This document shows positions 23,202 to 36,651 of a stretch of 64,000 bases of DNA, piece by piece. Within the stretch, counting starts at the first letter, position 1; each line of letters starts with the position of its first letter. A program made the translations under genes and the position numbers. Source of the stretch: Anisakis pegreffii (Eukaryota > Nematoda > Chromadorea > Rhabditida > Anisakidae); assembly GCA_035041965.1 (NCBI GenBank), contig JAPYMA010001559.1, positions 1-64,000 of the forward strand, written 5' to 3'. The notes beneath the pieces are model-generated. The model was not told where the DNA came from, ran no database searches, and saw only the letters and a list, made by a program, of their open reading frames with translations.

Positions 23202-26200
23202 ATGGCGAATATGGGTCTGTCGGGTGCTGTCTTATGCACCAACACTATGCTGATTTTGTTAGCAGTGCTGACGGGAATGACAACAGCATTCTATCTACCA
23301 GGTCTTGCACCTGTCAATTTCTGTGAAAAATCTCAGCAGAAACCCAACTGCCCTGTAGGTTTTTCTGTCAATTTCATTTCAAATTTCGTTTTCTGTAATT
23401 TTTCAGCGCGGATATTCAAATTTTATAATTCTGTTCCATAGTGTTCTTCTTCTATGATGCACTGTAAAGTTGATAAATGCGAGAAGTCCCACGAAACCAC
23501 CCTACGAATGTAGTGATAATTATTCTTTCTTGAATCGTTGTAATCTAATTCTGTGATTTTCTGCTCCTTGCAAGAAGGATCTGGGGACAATCCGTGGCAT
23601 ATTCGCTCAGCCTGAAGAAAGCCTGAGTTGTAACCGTTACTGGGATGGTATTAGTTTAGCCTGAGATTATTATCATTCCTTGAAAAACCGGAGTGCGATG
23701 AGGAATGTGCGAATTTGAAAATTTGAGTACATATCAAATTCCATTATTTAAAAAATGTTTGATGTGAAAAAGTTTTTTTACAGAGTAACATATCACTGTT
23801 TGTCAATCGATTGGACAGTGATCAAAGCGTTATTCCATACGAATATCACAGGTATTGCTGAACTGAATCTCTCTTCTTTGTTCGTTATGTTTTGATTTGT
23901 AACTGTCATTTTTTAAATCGTTTTATGGACATTCATTAAAAAAGGTTTATCTGGTAAACGACATGAATAAATACGAAGGTTCTTCAGAACACTGACTCAC
24001 AAGTAAATAAGTGTCAAATAAACTGACACGTGTGTAAGTAAAACCGCATATGACAAATATTTATTTTAATTAGGAGGCATGTCACTTAAGAATCCCAGTC
24101 AGTTCCTTAGGGTTGATGATTATTGAGAACTGTTACAAAACTGGCGCTTATTTGTTGATTCTGGCCTCGAATGTTAGGTTCCAAATATTGATGAACGATT
24201 GTTGTGAACGAATCCATTTTCTAAAAGAGCAAAAGAGAGACTCGGTTGGCAATCATGCAGTTAACGGGGTTATTGCTCGAACTTAAGATTGGAGTCGAAC
24301 TTTTGTTCTTTTCGTTATCCTTCACTCGAAATTGAGACCTCTTACAGATGTCCACTAAACTTTGCTGGTAATCTTCAGCTAAAGCAGACGTCTGAGCCAT
24401 TACGAGAGTTGTTCTTTCCATAACCGTTTGGGACTACAGGATTACTTATTTGACTTAATTACTGTTAGGAGAATTTCTGGTGGATAATTTTTTTCGCTGT
24501 TTCCAGTTGCGACTGATGGCGAATATTTTCAGTTTTGACTTTTGTGTTGGTAGCGAGGATGAGTCGCCGGTGGAAAATCTAGGACAGGTGCTGTTCGGCG
24601 AGCGGATACGACCCAGCCTTTACAGTGTTTGTATTTTCATCTTTTTTGAAATTTTTTGTGGAGTTTAGTTTCGTTACTCAGTGCTTGTTTTTTTTCGCTC
24701 TCTTATACTGTCACATATGGTTAACTACTTGGAGTTTGAAATGTTTGAAATGTCTGAGAAAAAATTATTCTTTGAAGTGTTTTGTGGTTGATTCTTTTCA
24801 ATTAGTTTTAAAAATTTCGTTGTGCTGTGTTCATTCGTTATGAATTGATAACGTTTTTGTGAGAACGGTGTACTGTTTTTTGATTCATTCGCGGAAAGGA
24901 GAAAAGGTCGAAAATCTTTGTCGTGAGGCTCAAATGCTTGAATTCTTTTCACAGTGTTCTATCGCGTCGAAATTCATTTGAAAAACGTTTTAGATGGTCT
25001 AGGAATTTGTGGAGCAAGTTTCTTTAAGACGTATTTAGAAGCATAGTGATTGATAATTGCAGATAGCATTCAAAGAGACAAAGAATTGCGCATTGTTGTG
25101 TCAAAAGGACTATAAGTCATCATCGCAATCTGATGTGGCCAAGCTTCAGTTACTGCAGAAAGGAATGAAACTGAATTACCAGCATCATTGGTTAGTGGTT
25201 AGTGCAACCGTGCTGATTGCTCGTCATTTCATTTACCTTTCTCGGTGCAATAATATTACCTGGATTGCTCAGACTATGAAACGTTTGTAACGTTGCTGGC
25301 CACAATGCTCACGTTTCCGCTCGCACTGTTTTAGCCTTGATTTACGCCACCCCGCTGGCTAGGCGAGTAGGCCAACCGAACACAATTGAGTAAATAATTA
25401 GTCGCCGTGAATACTTCGCATAATTAAACGCAGTCAAATATCAATCCAATAAATAATCGTAACTCTAGCAATAAAAATATTCCGCCGATCGCTCACAGCG
25501 ATTGATAAAACAACCACTCGACGTCCAAGTAGCAATAATAAATCGATTCTATATCCTGCGAATAATTCATAATCGATTTTACGTTCCTGTTGTGATGAAT
25601 ATATATATATATATATTCATAAGAGTGTTGAGTTATGATGTAGATTAATCAACAAAAGCTCATTTCAAAATGAACTGGGCTCATTTCACTTCTGAAAGCA
25701 ATAAATTAGATTAATAGTTATTCGCAGAAACGCTCATAACTCAACTGATTTGAAATTGGGGAAGTATGTGATAGATTAGATGTAGTAGACAGAATATTAT
25801 GAGTAGAACAAAAGCTAAGATGTTGGTGACGATAGTGATTTTGTTTGATTGAATATGTACAAATGTTTCAGGATAGTGGACAATATGCCAGTGACGTTCT
25901 GCTTTATCAATCAACAAAATCAGAACGTTTGCACGACTGGTTTCCCGATGGGTTGTTATGTGACTGCGGATGGTAAACCGAAAGATGCGTGTGTGCTGGA
26001 CCCACATTATAGACAACCGGACAGTTATTATCTGTTTAATCATGTTGATATACAAATCGAGTACCGGGACATGAGCACAGACCCGAACTTCTTGGAGGAG
26101 CAAGTTGGTGGACGTGTGATTCGTATTAAGGTACAGCCGCGAAGTGTGAAACACGAGTCTGTCAACAAGATGGATTGCCATCGTGACGCAGCCCCGTTGG

Positions 26201-29200
26201 CGATGAAAGCCTCCGATCGAGACTTCAGCATCATCTATTCGTATTCAGTTGTTTGGGTGGTGCGTATTCATCGTACCGTTTCAATTTTATCAATGTGTTT
26301 CATCAGTCCATGCTTATAAAATGAGAATATTTGATTGAGAGACGTGAGTAGATGCATAAACTCTATACATACATTGATTTTGCACGGAGTTGGGAAGTAA
26401 AATTGAAGAATTAAACGAATTAGTTTATGAGAGGCAGTTTGTTTATTTCGTGAAGAATTTGTTGAAAATTTTGATTTGACTAAGGAGCGCCTTCTTCCAT
26501 GAGCAGCTCAGCTATTCTTGAAAGTTGCCTGTGAGCACTTAATCAGCATTAAAATAAATCAAAGAAAGAGTGGAGAATGTAGCGAATTATTCCCAAATTG
26601 AGACATTTATTCAGTGATCAGCCAGCCACTCGGTGGCGTGGTTTTTAATTGAAAAATTTTCTTATTTCATTTGATGAATCACATTTCAGAAAACTGATGT
26701 CAAATGGTCATCGAGATGGGACTATATTCTTGACTCAATTCCGCATACAAATATTCAGTGGTTCTCGATCATGAACTCTGTCGTTATTGTGCTCTTCCTC
26801 TCCGGAATGGTTCGTTGTTTGTGTTCTCAGACGAAAAGTTTTGCTTATCAATATTGACTCAAAATTTCATCAAAGTAATGACTCTTCTGAGGTTTAGATA
26901 TTATCGTAGCGTTCTATGTGGGTTCGTTACGGAATTATTTTAATTGCATGTTTCGGCGTTCATTGCAGTGATATTGTAATTATAACTGGAAAGTAGAGCG
27001 AGAGTTAAGAGCTAACAAAATTGATGATGAGTTGAATTTATTCAATGGGTAGGACTGATAATGACATTCATTTTGTATCAGTATTTCTTATCATGGCAGG
27101 CAAATTTGCATTGAAGCCTAAAATATCAAGAGCAGAGGTTGATAAGAGCTAGATGAACGACATTGAGTTGTTTTATTTTTTATTTTTTGAGGGGTTGAAA
27201 AAATTATGCTCATCATCGGTGGGCTTGTTAGGATCAAAAGTCATTGATGTTTTATTCGTTTTTTACAAAAGGAATGTTTAATGATCGAATGAATGATGTT
27301 GAACAAGTTTCGTACGGGTCGTGTGAAATGGATAGGAATGACATTAGTTGTTGCTTGAGTAAGATTTATGGACTGATTGAGATGACTTGAATGAAATTAT
27401 AGGTTGGAATGATTTTGTTGCGTACACTGCATCGAGATATTGCACGATATAATCGATTGGAAAACGAGGTGATTATTCATTTGTTCATTTAATTAGTTAT
27501 CATACTAGATTGTCAGGACATCGCATATCACTGAGTGTCCTCTTTATTGTTTCGTCCGTTTACATCTCCCCTGTACTGCTCGACATGGAAACCCATCAGG
27601 TGTTTTCTTATTGAATTAAGTCCTCGGCAATTTAGTCCTCAGCGGTCTCGGTCGTAATAGTGACGTTTTTGTTTTGGTTCTACTCCAGTGAATATTAGAG
27701 AAAGATTCTTCTCATAGTTTATCTTTGCTCATTCGGAATTTTCTTAATATTTGAGTTTAAATTTCGTCGCAGCTTCGGCATTATACTATCATAACGAAAT
27801 TGTCGTTGTTTTTGATGGGTTAGGAGAGTCTGATTATTGAGCAAAATGAATGGTGTATGTATTAAAGGAAGATGCGCAAGAGGAATTCGGATGGAAATTG
27901 GTGCATGGCGATGTGTTTCGTCCACCACGTCACGCAATGTTCTTGTCGGTATTCGTCGGGAGCGGTTCACAGATTATATTCATGGTGTTTGTGACACTCG
28001 GTTGGTGGTGCTTTCATTTTGGTTTATGATTTCAAGGATTGAGTGATTATTTGTTAGAAAATAATGTTTTGAAGATATCTTCATGTTGAGTGCAAATTTC
28101 TCGGTTTGTGCGCGATGTGGTGTTATTGAGATGATTGAAATGAAGTTAACATTGAAACAAAACCGATGAGTTTCGAAAGAGTTCATCCAATTTCAACCCA
28201 TTTCATCATCTTACTTTAGTCGAGCATCAGAAATATCCAATACGTGGGTTAGCCCGTTCGCAGTTTGATGAGTTTTAAAATTGCATATTGGTGTGGATAT
28301 GCTGTTGCCCCAGTCCCGAAATTTGTATTTAGCAACCTTAGGATATAAAGTGCTGCTGGTGGATGAGTATTTATAGATGTGTGTTTGCCTATGAGTCAAA
28401 CGATAGGTATTCCTCACTCGCGGATGCCATAATTCTGTTTGCGTCCGCATGATCGGTTGACGTTCGTCGCGATATTTCGCCTTGATCATCGTCACTCTTG
28501 ATTCAATATTGAGTATTTTAGTCACGTATTTTAGTCGTTCCTATTATATGACATCATCTAGGAGTGAGTTGTAGATAAGCTTATGTAGGTACCGGAATAT
28601 TTGATATTGCAACGCAACGCTGAAGATTTTGACATGCCATGGAGAGCCGTTGAAAGTGCAATTCTGGCATAAATCAAAGTAAGTCCAGGCTTCGGCTTAT
28701 GCTTAGGAATGCGCTCAATTTTGAGATGCATTGCGATACCCAATGTCATGCAGTATCGTTGTGCATGGAAGCCAGCCGTTAAGTTTAATTACATTGTAAT
28801 GCGAGCGAGTGTCCCTAGTTATGCCTACGCCCAATATTGAGTGAGTCTTTTCTCAGAGAGATGATTTTTTTTTCGGACAGTTCATTCGCAATAATATACA
28901 TATAAGTGCATGTAATGAGAGAAGTAGGTTTTAACCAGAACGTGAAAGAGAGGTTCGAGAATGTGTAAGTGCACTTTCAGTGTGACTCTTGTGATGCACT
29001 GGAATTCAGTTCAGGCGATAGCGGAAACGTACACTATAAAATGCGAAACTCGATTGAGACAGATACGTGTGCTAATGATGTGTTTGTAATATATATGCTA
29101 ACTACATGTACATTCGAGGATGAATGGGGTGAACGCAGGGAACGCAATAAGACTTTAATTTGTGAAAGCGAATGACTCGTGGTCTGTAGAGAAATGCTTA

Positions 29201-32200
29201 CACTAGGAGATATGCCATTTGTAATTGATCGATTAAAGGTATAAAAATGAATGGATACGCAGTTTTATGGGGAGAGCATAAATTGATGAAACACACTTAC
29301 ATATTATTAATGGTAATATCGTTTTGTATTAATCTGAATTGATCACTCATCACTCCAAATGAGATAATCGATCATCGCTGTCTGATTGGGAGGAAATATT
29401 TATGCGTCTGTAAATCAATCCTAATGTGGTTGCCTTATTCGTGTATTTCTTTTTTGGAAATTTTTGCATATTTTTTTTGGTTTAGCACTGAATTGCTTCT
29501 TTTATAGTATTCGCATGTCTTGGATTTCTGTCGCCAGCAAATCGCGGATCATTGATGACGTTCGCGTTGGTGTTCTACGTGCTGTTTGGAGTGATTGCTG
29601 GCTATGTTTCAGCACGTCTCTATAAAAGTAACTATTTTGTTGCTCTTATTCGCTTTCGCTTCCTCTTTACTATGTTTGATAATTTGTGGTGGATGTGGGT
29701 TGATTCTGTTCCGAATTATTGAGAAGTTTAGAGAAAAAAGAACCACATGAGGATCGAAAATCAGTAATTTCTGTTCCAGTCTGTGATATCACCATCGTTA
29801 TACGAAGTATTATTGGTGATTGCACGAGGGACAAATGGACTTAATGATTGATGAGACAGAAAATATAGCAGAAAAAAAGAACAAATTTGGCTGCTGCAGT
29901 ATGCAGAATGCTATCAAGTAGTTCTAATACAAATCTAGAGTTGAGATTGAGTTTAACCAAAAAAATCTGTTTGTAAGCATTAACCATAATAGACTCAAAT
30001 GTTCTATTCTGTTAATCTTATGGTCATTATTTCGAAGAATTGTTGATAGCTTTCAATTGAAATTGCAGCGATGCATGGAATAGCATGGAAAACGAACGTA
30101 ATCATGACGAGTTTCTTTGTACCTGGGTTAGTTTTTGCTTGGCCGTTTGTTTGTGTGTATTTCACTGGATATTTTTGATTTAATGCTTCATTTTTCTACT
30201 TCCTACATTCAGCCATTTTCTTCATATCGTATCCACCTGTGCGGTGGTGATTGATCGGGGAATCATTTGACGAATTGTTGACAAATTGTAATTTCAGAAT
30301 AGTATTTGCGATGTTCTTCATATCGAACTTGTTCCTCTGGGCAAAAGGTTCATCAGCAGCCGTTCCATTCGGTACACTTGTGGCATTGCTGTCACTATGG
30401 TTATTCATTTCAACTCCTCTCACCTTCGTTGGCGCATTCCTCGGATTCCGAAAACGTGTATGTCAATTTGTTCACTGTGTTGCTGATGTTCACTCTGCAA
30501 ATATTAGTTTGTCGTGTTTCATCAGCGATCAGTTTGGATTTTTGATAGATTGTTAAATGTAATTGATGGAATGGTTCAAACCGGCAACAATCCTACCTGT
30601 TTTGATATGAGTAGTAGTGATGATCATAATGGCAGTAATGCTGGGGAAGACGTGGAAACTTTGGTAATGGTGTGAGTTTGATAGAAATGATAGTAATAAA
30701 GTGGAGTTGTAGCAATGAAACGATAAGGACAATAATGCATAGTATTCTCATTATTCTTAGTGGTTGTTGGAATTGTAGTGACAGTTGATAGTGTAATATT
30801 GGCATAACAACAGCATCAGTGGTAGCAATAATGATGATGGTAAAATGGGGACTGGTGAATTTTTGGTGATGATTAAATAAACTTTAATGTGTTGTTGTTA
30901 GTAGTATGGCATTAATATTGTTTCAGGCAATCCAACATCCAGTTCGAACGAATCAAATCCCACGTCAGGTGCCTGAACAAACGATGTACACGAAACCGTT
31001 ACCTGGAATGCTGATGGGAGGAATTCTTCCGTTCGGTTGCATCTTCATACAACTCTTCTTCATTTTGAATAGCATTTGGTTAGTTGGTTTGCGTGTAGAT
31101 TCTGAGAAAGGACATTTGAGGAATTTGGTTACACGATGCATATTTCAGCGGATCGTGTAACCGAATTCTCGGATCTCTAGATCTCTCGGACATTTTCTTG
31201 GTATTTTAGGTCTTGTTTGAATGTTAGATCTCTCTCTCTCTCGGACATTTGAATGACATATAACAACAATGTATATTTTCTTGCAGGGCTCACCAAATGT
31301 ACTATATGTTCGGATTCTTGTTCCTCGTCTTCATCATTCTGATGATCACATGCAGTGAAGCGACCATTCTTCTCTGCTACTTCCATCTTTGTGCTGAAGT
31401 AAGCATTATAAAAATAATTTTTTAAACTTTCTTATGTTAATGAATAGTTTAATGAAATAATTCCGTTGAACTTATCATTCTTCTCTGCTGTTCTAATAAT
31501 TTTCGTATTTGAAACGCTGTTAAATGGCGACATCTCATGGTTTCAAGAAATATTCTTCAAACAGTTCTTCAACAAAGTGATAAAATTCATCATCTCAGCT
31601 TATGATCAGCTCTCAGTCCAGTAGTTTTGACTTGATACGTGCATTTTTGCATGTGTCAGTTCAATATCGAAACTCTCGGCAGATTCAGTTCCGCATTCGA
31701 TTATGTTGATCTTTGCAGGACTATCATTGGTGGTGGCGTTCATTTTTCACGTCAGGTTTCACGGCCGTATATTTGTTCGCATATTGTGTGCACTACTTCA
31801 CAGCAAAACTCACGATTACGGGCACTATTTCTACGATTCTCTACTTTTCATATACGCTGATCTTCGTTTTCTTGTTCTTCCTCGCCACTGGTATGGCAGT
31901 TTGTTTTATTCGAGTGATTCGTGTTTATGTCATTGAATCACACGAACATTCTTGAAATGAATGAACAGCAAATGTCAACATCGCAGAGATACAGCAGCTC
32001 TATCCTTCCGCTTAGGCTTGTGAAAATTGAGTCTGTATTTTGTTAACAGTGTATAGTTGTTTGGATATGATACTGAATGCAGCATTGGGAATATTCTTTT
32101 TCATTTTTTCCAATAGGTCAGCTTCCCATGTAATATCTTGCCGACAGCTGTAGTATCAGCGGGGTTGGAATTAAAGACGAAGCGTAAAATCGGGCATAAC

Positions 32201-32460
32201 TCAGATTTGCTTTTCTCAAACATGCCGTAGACGGAAACCGTATTGAAGAGGTTTTTCGCATGCTTTCAAACTTCCAAGTGGAAAAACTGTGCAGTTTATC
32301 TGTAAAGTGATTGGTGAATGGCTGATGTGCCGAAATGAAATAAAAGCTCATCATGTGCTTTGTATTTTTAATATCGTTCACAAAAATTTCAGGAACGATC
32401 GGTTTTCTGGCGACGTTCTATTTTGTCGAGAAAATCTACGGTTCTGTGAAAGTCGATTAA
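23202..32460 (+). CDS. Transmembrane 9 superfamily protein (nonaspanin, TM9SF2/4-like), complete, 15 exons
   Basis: Exons: 23202-23354, 23784-23851, 24533-24626, 25063-25190, 25872-26259, 26690-26809, 27403-27468, 27868-28000, 29508-29627, 30069-30126, 30298-30457, 30927-31078, 31287-31398, 31719-31890, 32393-32460. Phases join into 663 codons plus TAA, the length of human TM9SF2. It has an N-terminal signal sequence ([14 protein letters not shown]), then [12 protein letters not shown]. The lumenal domain contains [15 protein letters not shown] and [19 protein letters not shown]. Nine membrane spans begin after [20 protein letters not shown]; conserved blocks are [30 protein letters not shown] and [20 protein letters not shown]. 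It ends KVD, matching the KxD/E COPI-binding Golgi-retention tail of the family. Nonaspanins act in Golgi/endosome membranes in sorting of membrane proteins and in nutrient and adhesion signalling. TM9SF2 versus TM9SF4 is not settled. Confidence 0.96.
24221..24421 (-). CDS. Candidate small antisense ORF inside a TM9SF intron
   Basis: A 66-codon frame runs from ATG ([20 protein letters not shown]) to TAG, inside the TM9SF intron 23852-24532 on the opposite strand. Its composition is soluble and mixed, unlike the hydrophobic frames around it. No splice sites are needed and no domain is recognised. It could be a nested gene, a degraded exon or chance. Confidence 0.25.
   Translation of the reverse strand: MERTTLVMAQTSALAEDYQQSLVDICKRSQFRVKDNEKNKSSTPILSSSNNPVNCMIANRVSLLLF
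25254..25529 (-). repeat. Dispersed repeat family A, copy 2 (inverted)
   Basis: This is the reverse complement of the segment at 3417-3694, about 85-90% identical by eye. It is inserted in the TM9SF intron between the exons ending at 25190 and starting at 25872. The intron's splice sites are intact, so the insertion appears harmless. Confidence 0.8.
25597..25618. repeat. (AT)n microsatellite, self-complementary
   Basis: An uninterrupted AT run flanked by GA and TC, so the whole is a palindrome. It lies in a TM9SF intron just after repeat copy 2. Confidence 0.8.
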
Positions 32461-35290
32461 AGGCGATCTTCAAATATGACTGCTATGTGAGATAGATAAT
32501 TTATGGCGCTATTGTGCAATGAAGGACGACGGCACGGTACACCATACTGGCTCATATGAGCATCATTATCGTTTATTCATTTACTATTCATTCATTCATT
32601 TATTCAATTGATCGATCGCAGTCTTGTGGTGGCTAATGATATTATTGTGACTGGAAATTATCTTCATCTGTTCTTTTCATGGATATTTGTCATTAAGAAA
32701 CCACATGTCATTTTTTTGTTAATTCTCTTTCTTTCGCAAACATTATTTGATTAGTCGTTCCCAACAAAGAATAATTGGTTTTAATTGATTTGACACAAAC
32801 CAAATCATAGCATGGCTGAGGCTCGGTAACATCAACGGCATTGGTACACCACTCGGTTCGAACGAAACTCTCTCCCATGAACGCGAAAAGGGGAAAGTTT
32901 CACTCGGAAGCGAGTGCTGTACGAATGTCGTTTAATTAATTTGTTATTTTGCATTATCAATAGTGTATGTGTTGTCTTTGTTATAATGTCTAATATTAAT
33001 AAGAATTATCAGTATGACGACGTTAGTGCTATTCATTTATTTGTTATAACTTACTTATTTCGTTATTCTCTTCTTTTATTTTTTATCCATTCGTTGTGGA
33101 GTTTCTCGTTCACTGAGTCAGATATCGACCATATTTCTCGAAATACTCCTTCTTCATTTATCGATCTTTGTGTAATGAGCAATATGTATATAATATATTT
33201 ATTTGATGTGTAATAGATTCGAAATCGATAAGCAATTTAGTAGTGTTTAGAAATGATTGGTGTTAGAGTAGTAGTCACGTGGGATGTTTATTGGTTATGA
33301 TTATTCATCCAAGGGAAAGAGGAGTAGTGCTTGGTGACAATAAGAGAAGATTTGTTGCTCAGAAGAGCGAGGAATCGGAGATCAACAAATGAATGATTCA
33401 ACGTGAGAACGAAATGCGAGTGGGTTAGCGAAAGTTATCTGATTAGAAATTGAAATGTTCGGAGAAGGAGCAAAAACCTGAAAAAAACCGAGAAATCAAA
33501 AAGTAAAGTTATTTCATGAGCACATTCGTAATTGCTCTGTTTTGACGTCTAAGAAATGATTGATGCGTCAGCTGATTGCTTTTGATTTGTTGAAGTATTG
33601 CGTCACTGGTGTGAAGAGAACATTGGTTACGTGTGGATTTATGTGTTTGAAGTTTCGGTGGTTTGATGCGCAGGAATTTGTTGAGATTGATGAGCGATTG
33701 ATTAATTAGTGTAATCTGCAATCGATGATAAAAATTAAGTGGTGGTAGGAAGTTGATCAGTTACGATTTGTGATGAATTGTAATGCATGGAATCTATTCG
33801 GATTGGTTATTAATAGTGGAAAAGGCGAGTTTTTTTCTTCAACCGAAAAGTGCAAATTCCGTAAACCGATTCTATCTGTTGCATTTTTGATTAAAATTTC
33901 TAAGGTGTAAAACTGCGGCAAAACATTGATTGTGGTTGCTTGCTGTAATGTGGAACACAAAGTGATAATATGGTTAACTATTGGTTGATTTGTTCACTCG
34001 TTTTTCTCTGGTTGCATATTGATTCTTTATAAAAAAGAAGTAGATTACTTTCATAATTTGAGAGTGTAGACGAAATTGCCGACGGGTAGGGTAGATTTGG
34101 GTTGGTTCTCTTTATGCTTTTGAGAATGTTGAACTCATTAACGCGGATCCAATTTTTATTTTCTTGTTGATTTTGTTGTTATTGTTGTTGTTCTTCTTCT
34201 TCGTGTTTGGTTCGACATAATTTGTGATATTGTCTCCTGTCATAGTTCATATTTGTATTTCAGTTAATAATAAGTTAGTTATTTATTTGTTGATTTATTC
34301 ATTCATTCATGTTTTGTATCTGATTGCAGAATGACATCCAAACGTTTCAGTTATTCGTATTTGTATTGATTTTGTTCCGATAATGCTTATTATTCCCTTA
34401 AAGGTTTTGAGATATCGTAAATGATATATGATAGAGTTTGATTGTAATATGAGCATATGACGAGGTGTGAATGAAACTGAAGGTTGGATGAAAATTGAAC
34501 CCAACGAAAGGCACTCGAACTAAACACTTCACTTTTGTTTTCCTTAATTTCCGCGGCTTCACTGTTTTCTGATCATCTAGTTGAGCTTTATCAATATATA
34601 AATGCGTTGTGTGGACTGGTAGAGTAAACTTTTGAAAAATCAGAAAACTGATGAAGTTCGCGGTATGAGTTAAGTGTAGAAGTGCGAGTGTTTGAGTGAA
34701 TCAGAACAACTTTTGGATCATTAATTGTAGTGTAAAGTGATATTTTGGAACGGTAATCGTGACTAGTTTTTTGATTGTTGAGGTTGCTTTTGGTTGTTGT
34801 TTAAGTGATTTATAGAATGTGAACGAAGTCAATTCTTTTGATCTATTCATTGAATTATTTTATGTTTTTTTCGTTTGTTTGAACTAAAAATTAATTTTTG
34901 TGGTTTTTTGTCTCCATTCCGCTGTTTTATTTTTGATGATTGGCTCGTAGTCAGCGTTCGAGATTGGAGAGGCTAATTGTGAATTGTGCGTAAGGAGGGA
35001 TAGCGTAAAAGATCACAGTAGTATCATCACAGGATTTGTCATGCTAATAGTTCTACAGTGCTGTTTATTAAGTGATCAACAACCATCGGAGTTGTCGAAA
35101 GGCTCTTATTCGGGTAGTGAAACATTCGAAACAATGTGATTTGGACATGACTACGAGCCTGATTTCCAGTCGCAATTCAGCAGTTATTCATCTTTGTTGT
35201 ATTTTATCGCTTTTTCTTGCATTGAGAACTTTAAAAAGTTTCATTCAATCGGTCGCTTTTCTGTGATCAAGATGTTTCCTAATGATGCAA
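32461..35290. other. AT-rich spacer downstream of TM9SF
   Basis: No exon with convincing frame and splice sites was found. Frames are hydrophobic and T-rich. Near 35041-35154 there is a short ATG frame (MLIVLQCCLLSDQQPSELSK and on to TGA at about 38 codons) that looks mildly coding-like but has no support. Confidence 0.4.
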
Positions 35291-35296
35291 GCAGTT

Positions 35297-35691
35297 TTAT
35301 CCGCATGGTGATTGGTCGAAGATTGATAATAGCAAACCAACGGTGACGATTTGATATTGCGTTGATGGCACAGAATCGTCGTGAGACGAACAACTGCCTT
35401 CTTCATCAGCCATTGTCTGTGAAATTGGAGGGTGTACCACTAAAATTTGAGGGCCTGCCTCTAGTGGTCGTCGAGGAATCACATGGCCAGTGGTGGTCAG
35501 CTCTTCAATGGGTTCGTTCCCGGCCAAACGATTGCTCCCCAACGATCACTTAGCGTCTCATAGCAATTGTTGGTAAATACCCTAGTGACGATTCTGCTGT
35601 GTTGCTGATAAGTTTGCCTACGTATGCGCACATGTGGGTGCAAGTAGTACTTTAAAGGCGCTGATTTTGGAAACGAGGCCCGACCTTGCAT
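35297..35691 (-). CDS. Candidate small minus-strand gene (two overlapping frames), unknown
   Basis: This GC-richer island has two long minus-strand frames. The first starts at ATG 35691 (MQGRASFPKSAPLKYYLHPH) and stops at 35497. The second runs 35542-35297 and includes NEPIEELTTTGHVIPRRPLE and MADEEGSCSSHDDSVPSTQY, reaching a possible donor GTTTGC. Joining them by a short intron (GTGCGC near 35632 to an AG near 35526) would give one protein, but the acceptor is weak. The Ser/Glu-rich second part looks like a cytoplasmic tail. No family is recognised. It lies downstream of the transporter gene on the same strand. Confidence 0.33.
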
Positions 35692-36381
35692 TTGAAGATT
35701 TCAATTAATTTCAGTGTGTGTTATTACAGAAGCGGCCATGCATAAAAATGTGGAAAGGGAAATTCAGGATTGTTCATTGACGAATGCGTGATCGAGGTGA
35801 TAAAATACTTGATGTCATTTCATATGCTATTGGTTGCTTATAAAAGCTTTTGACCAATCATAGTCTCTTGAATTGAAAAGGGAAGCGCTCAAATTCAACA
35901 CTCTCTTATGTTAACATGTTGGAGAGTTTAAGCGTTGAACTTAGAACCGCGTTTTAAAGTAGTGTTATGTTTGTGATAGCGAAGAATGCACGTTAATATC
36001 CACCTGGCAAAGGTTTTTGCCCTATGAATAAACTTTATACTGAATTGACATTTGACAAAAAAAACTCTTCCTCTGCTTTTCTTTATTCCAGTTTATGTTA
36101 TCATACAGTTTTCGTCACAACATTCTTCAGCTGTACATAAGATCATCCAACAACAATAACAACTCAGACAGCTTCAATGCTAAGTATTTCGTTCAGCAAT
36201 TTGACAAAAATCAAAAATTGAACAACAAATGTGGATTGTAGTGACAATCAAATTCTATAATCAATATCACAGATACTGCGTCATTGATTGGAGAATATTC
36301 TTGATAAGCCTCTTTATATGAGATCAAGAGTGAAGAGAGGGTTCACGTACGAAGACCCTTGCGAATATTCATTATGCACAG

Positions 36382-36552
36382 ATTCAGTTGCAGCAGCAAA
36401 GAAAAAATTTATTTCGATCGCGATCCGACGAAGGCATATACTCGCTGGCTGCTGAAAGCCACGGAGCTTGAAAGAATACGCATGAGATCGTCGAGTTTCA
36501 ATTGTATGCCCGATGAACATGCGGATGGGACGAAATATTTTCGTCCTATTCA
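36382..36552 (+). CDS. Candidate exon, unknown
   Basis: A 171-nt open segment lies between acceptor TTATGCACAG and donor TCA/GTATAG. It includes SSKEKIYFDRDPTKAYTRW and HADGTKYFRPIQ. The charged, mixed composition suggests coding. The minus strand over the same bases is also open, so strand and reality are uncertain. It would lie tail-to-tail with the transporter gene. Confidence 0.28.
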
Positions 36553-36651
36553 GTATAGATTGTTTTGATTCCAAGAGATGCATCGTTACCCTCCTATCAT
36601 CGAGTTTTTTTTTGTGCAAATTTCGTCGTTTCCGAATCCAATTTGGTGCCG

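Noticed and set aside
29775..29850. Possible extra TM9SF exon after CTGTTCCAG
   Set aside because: The protein is complete and colinear with family members without it, and inclusion would break the frame.
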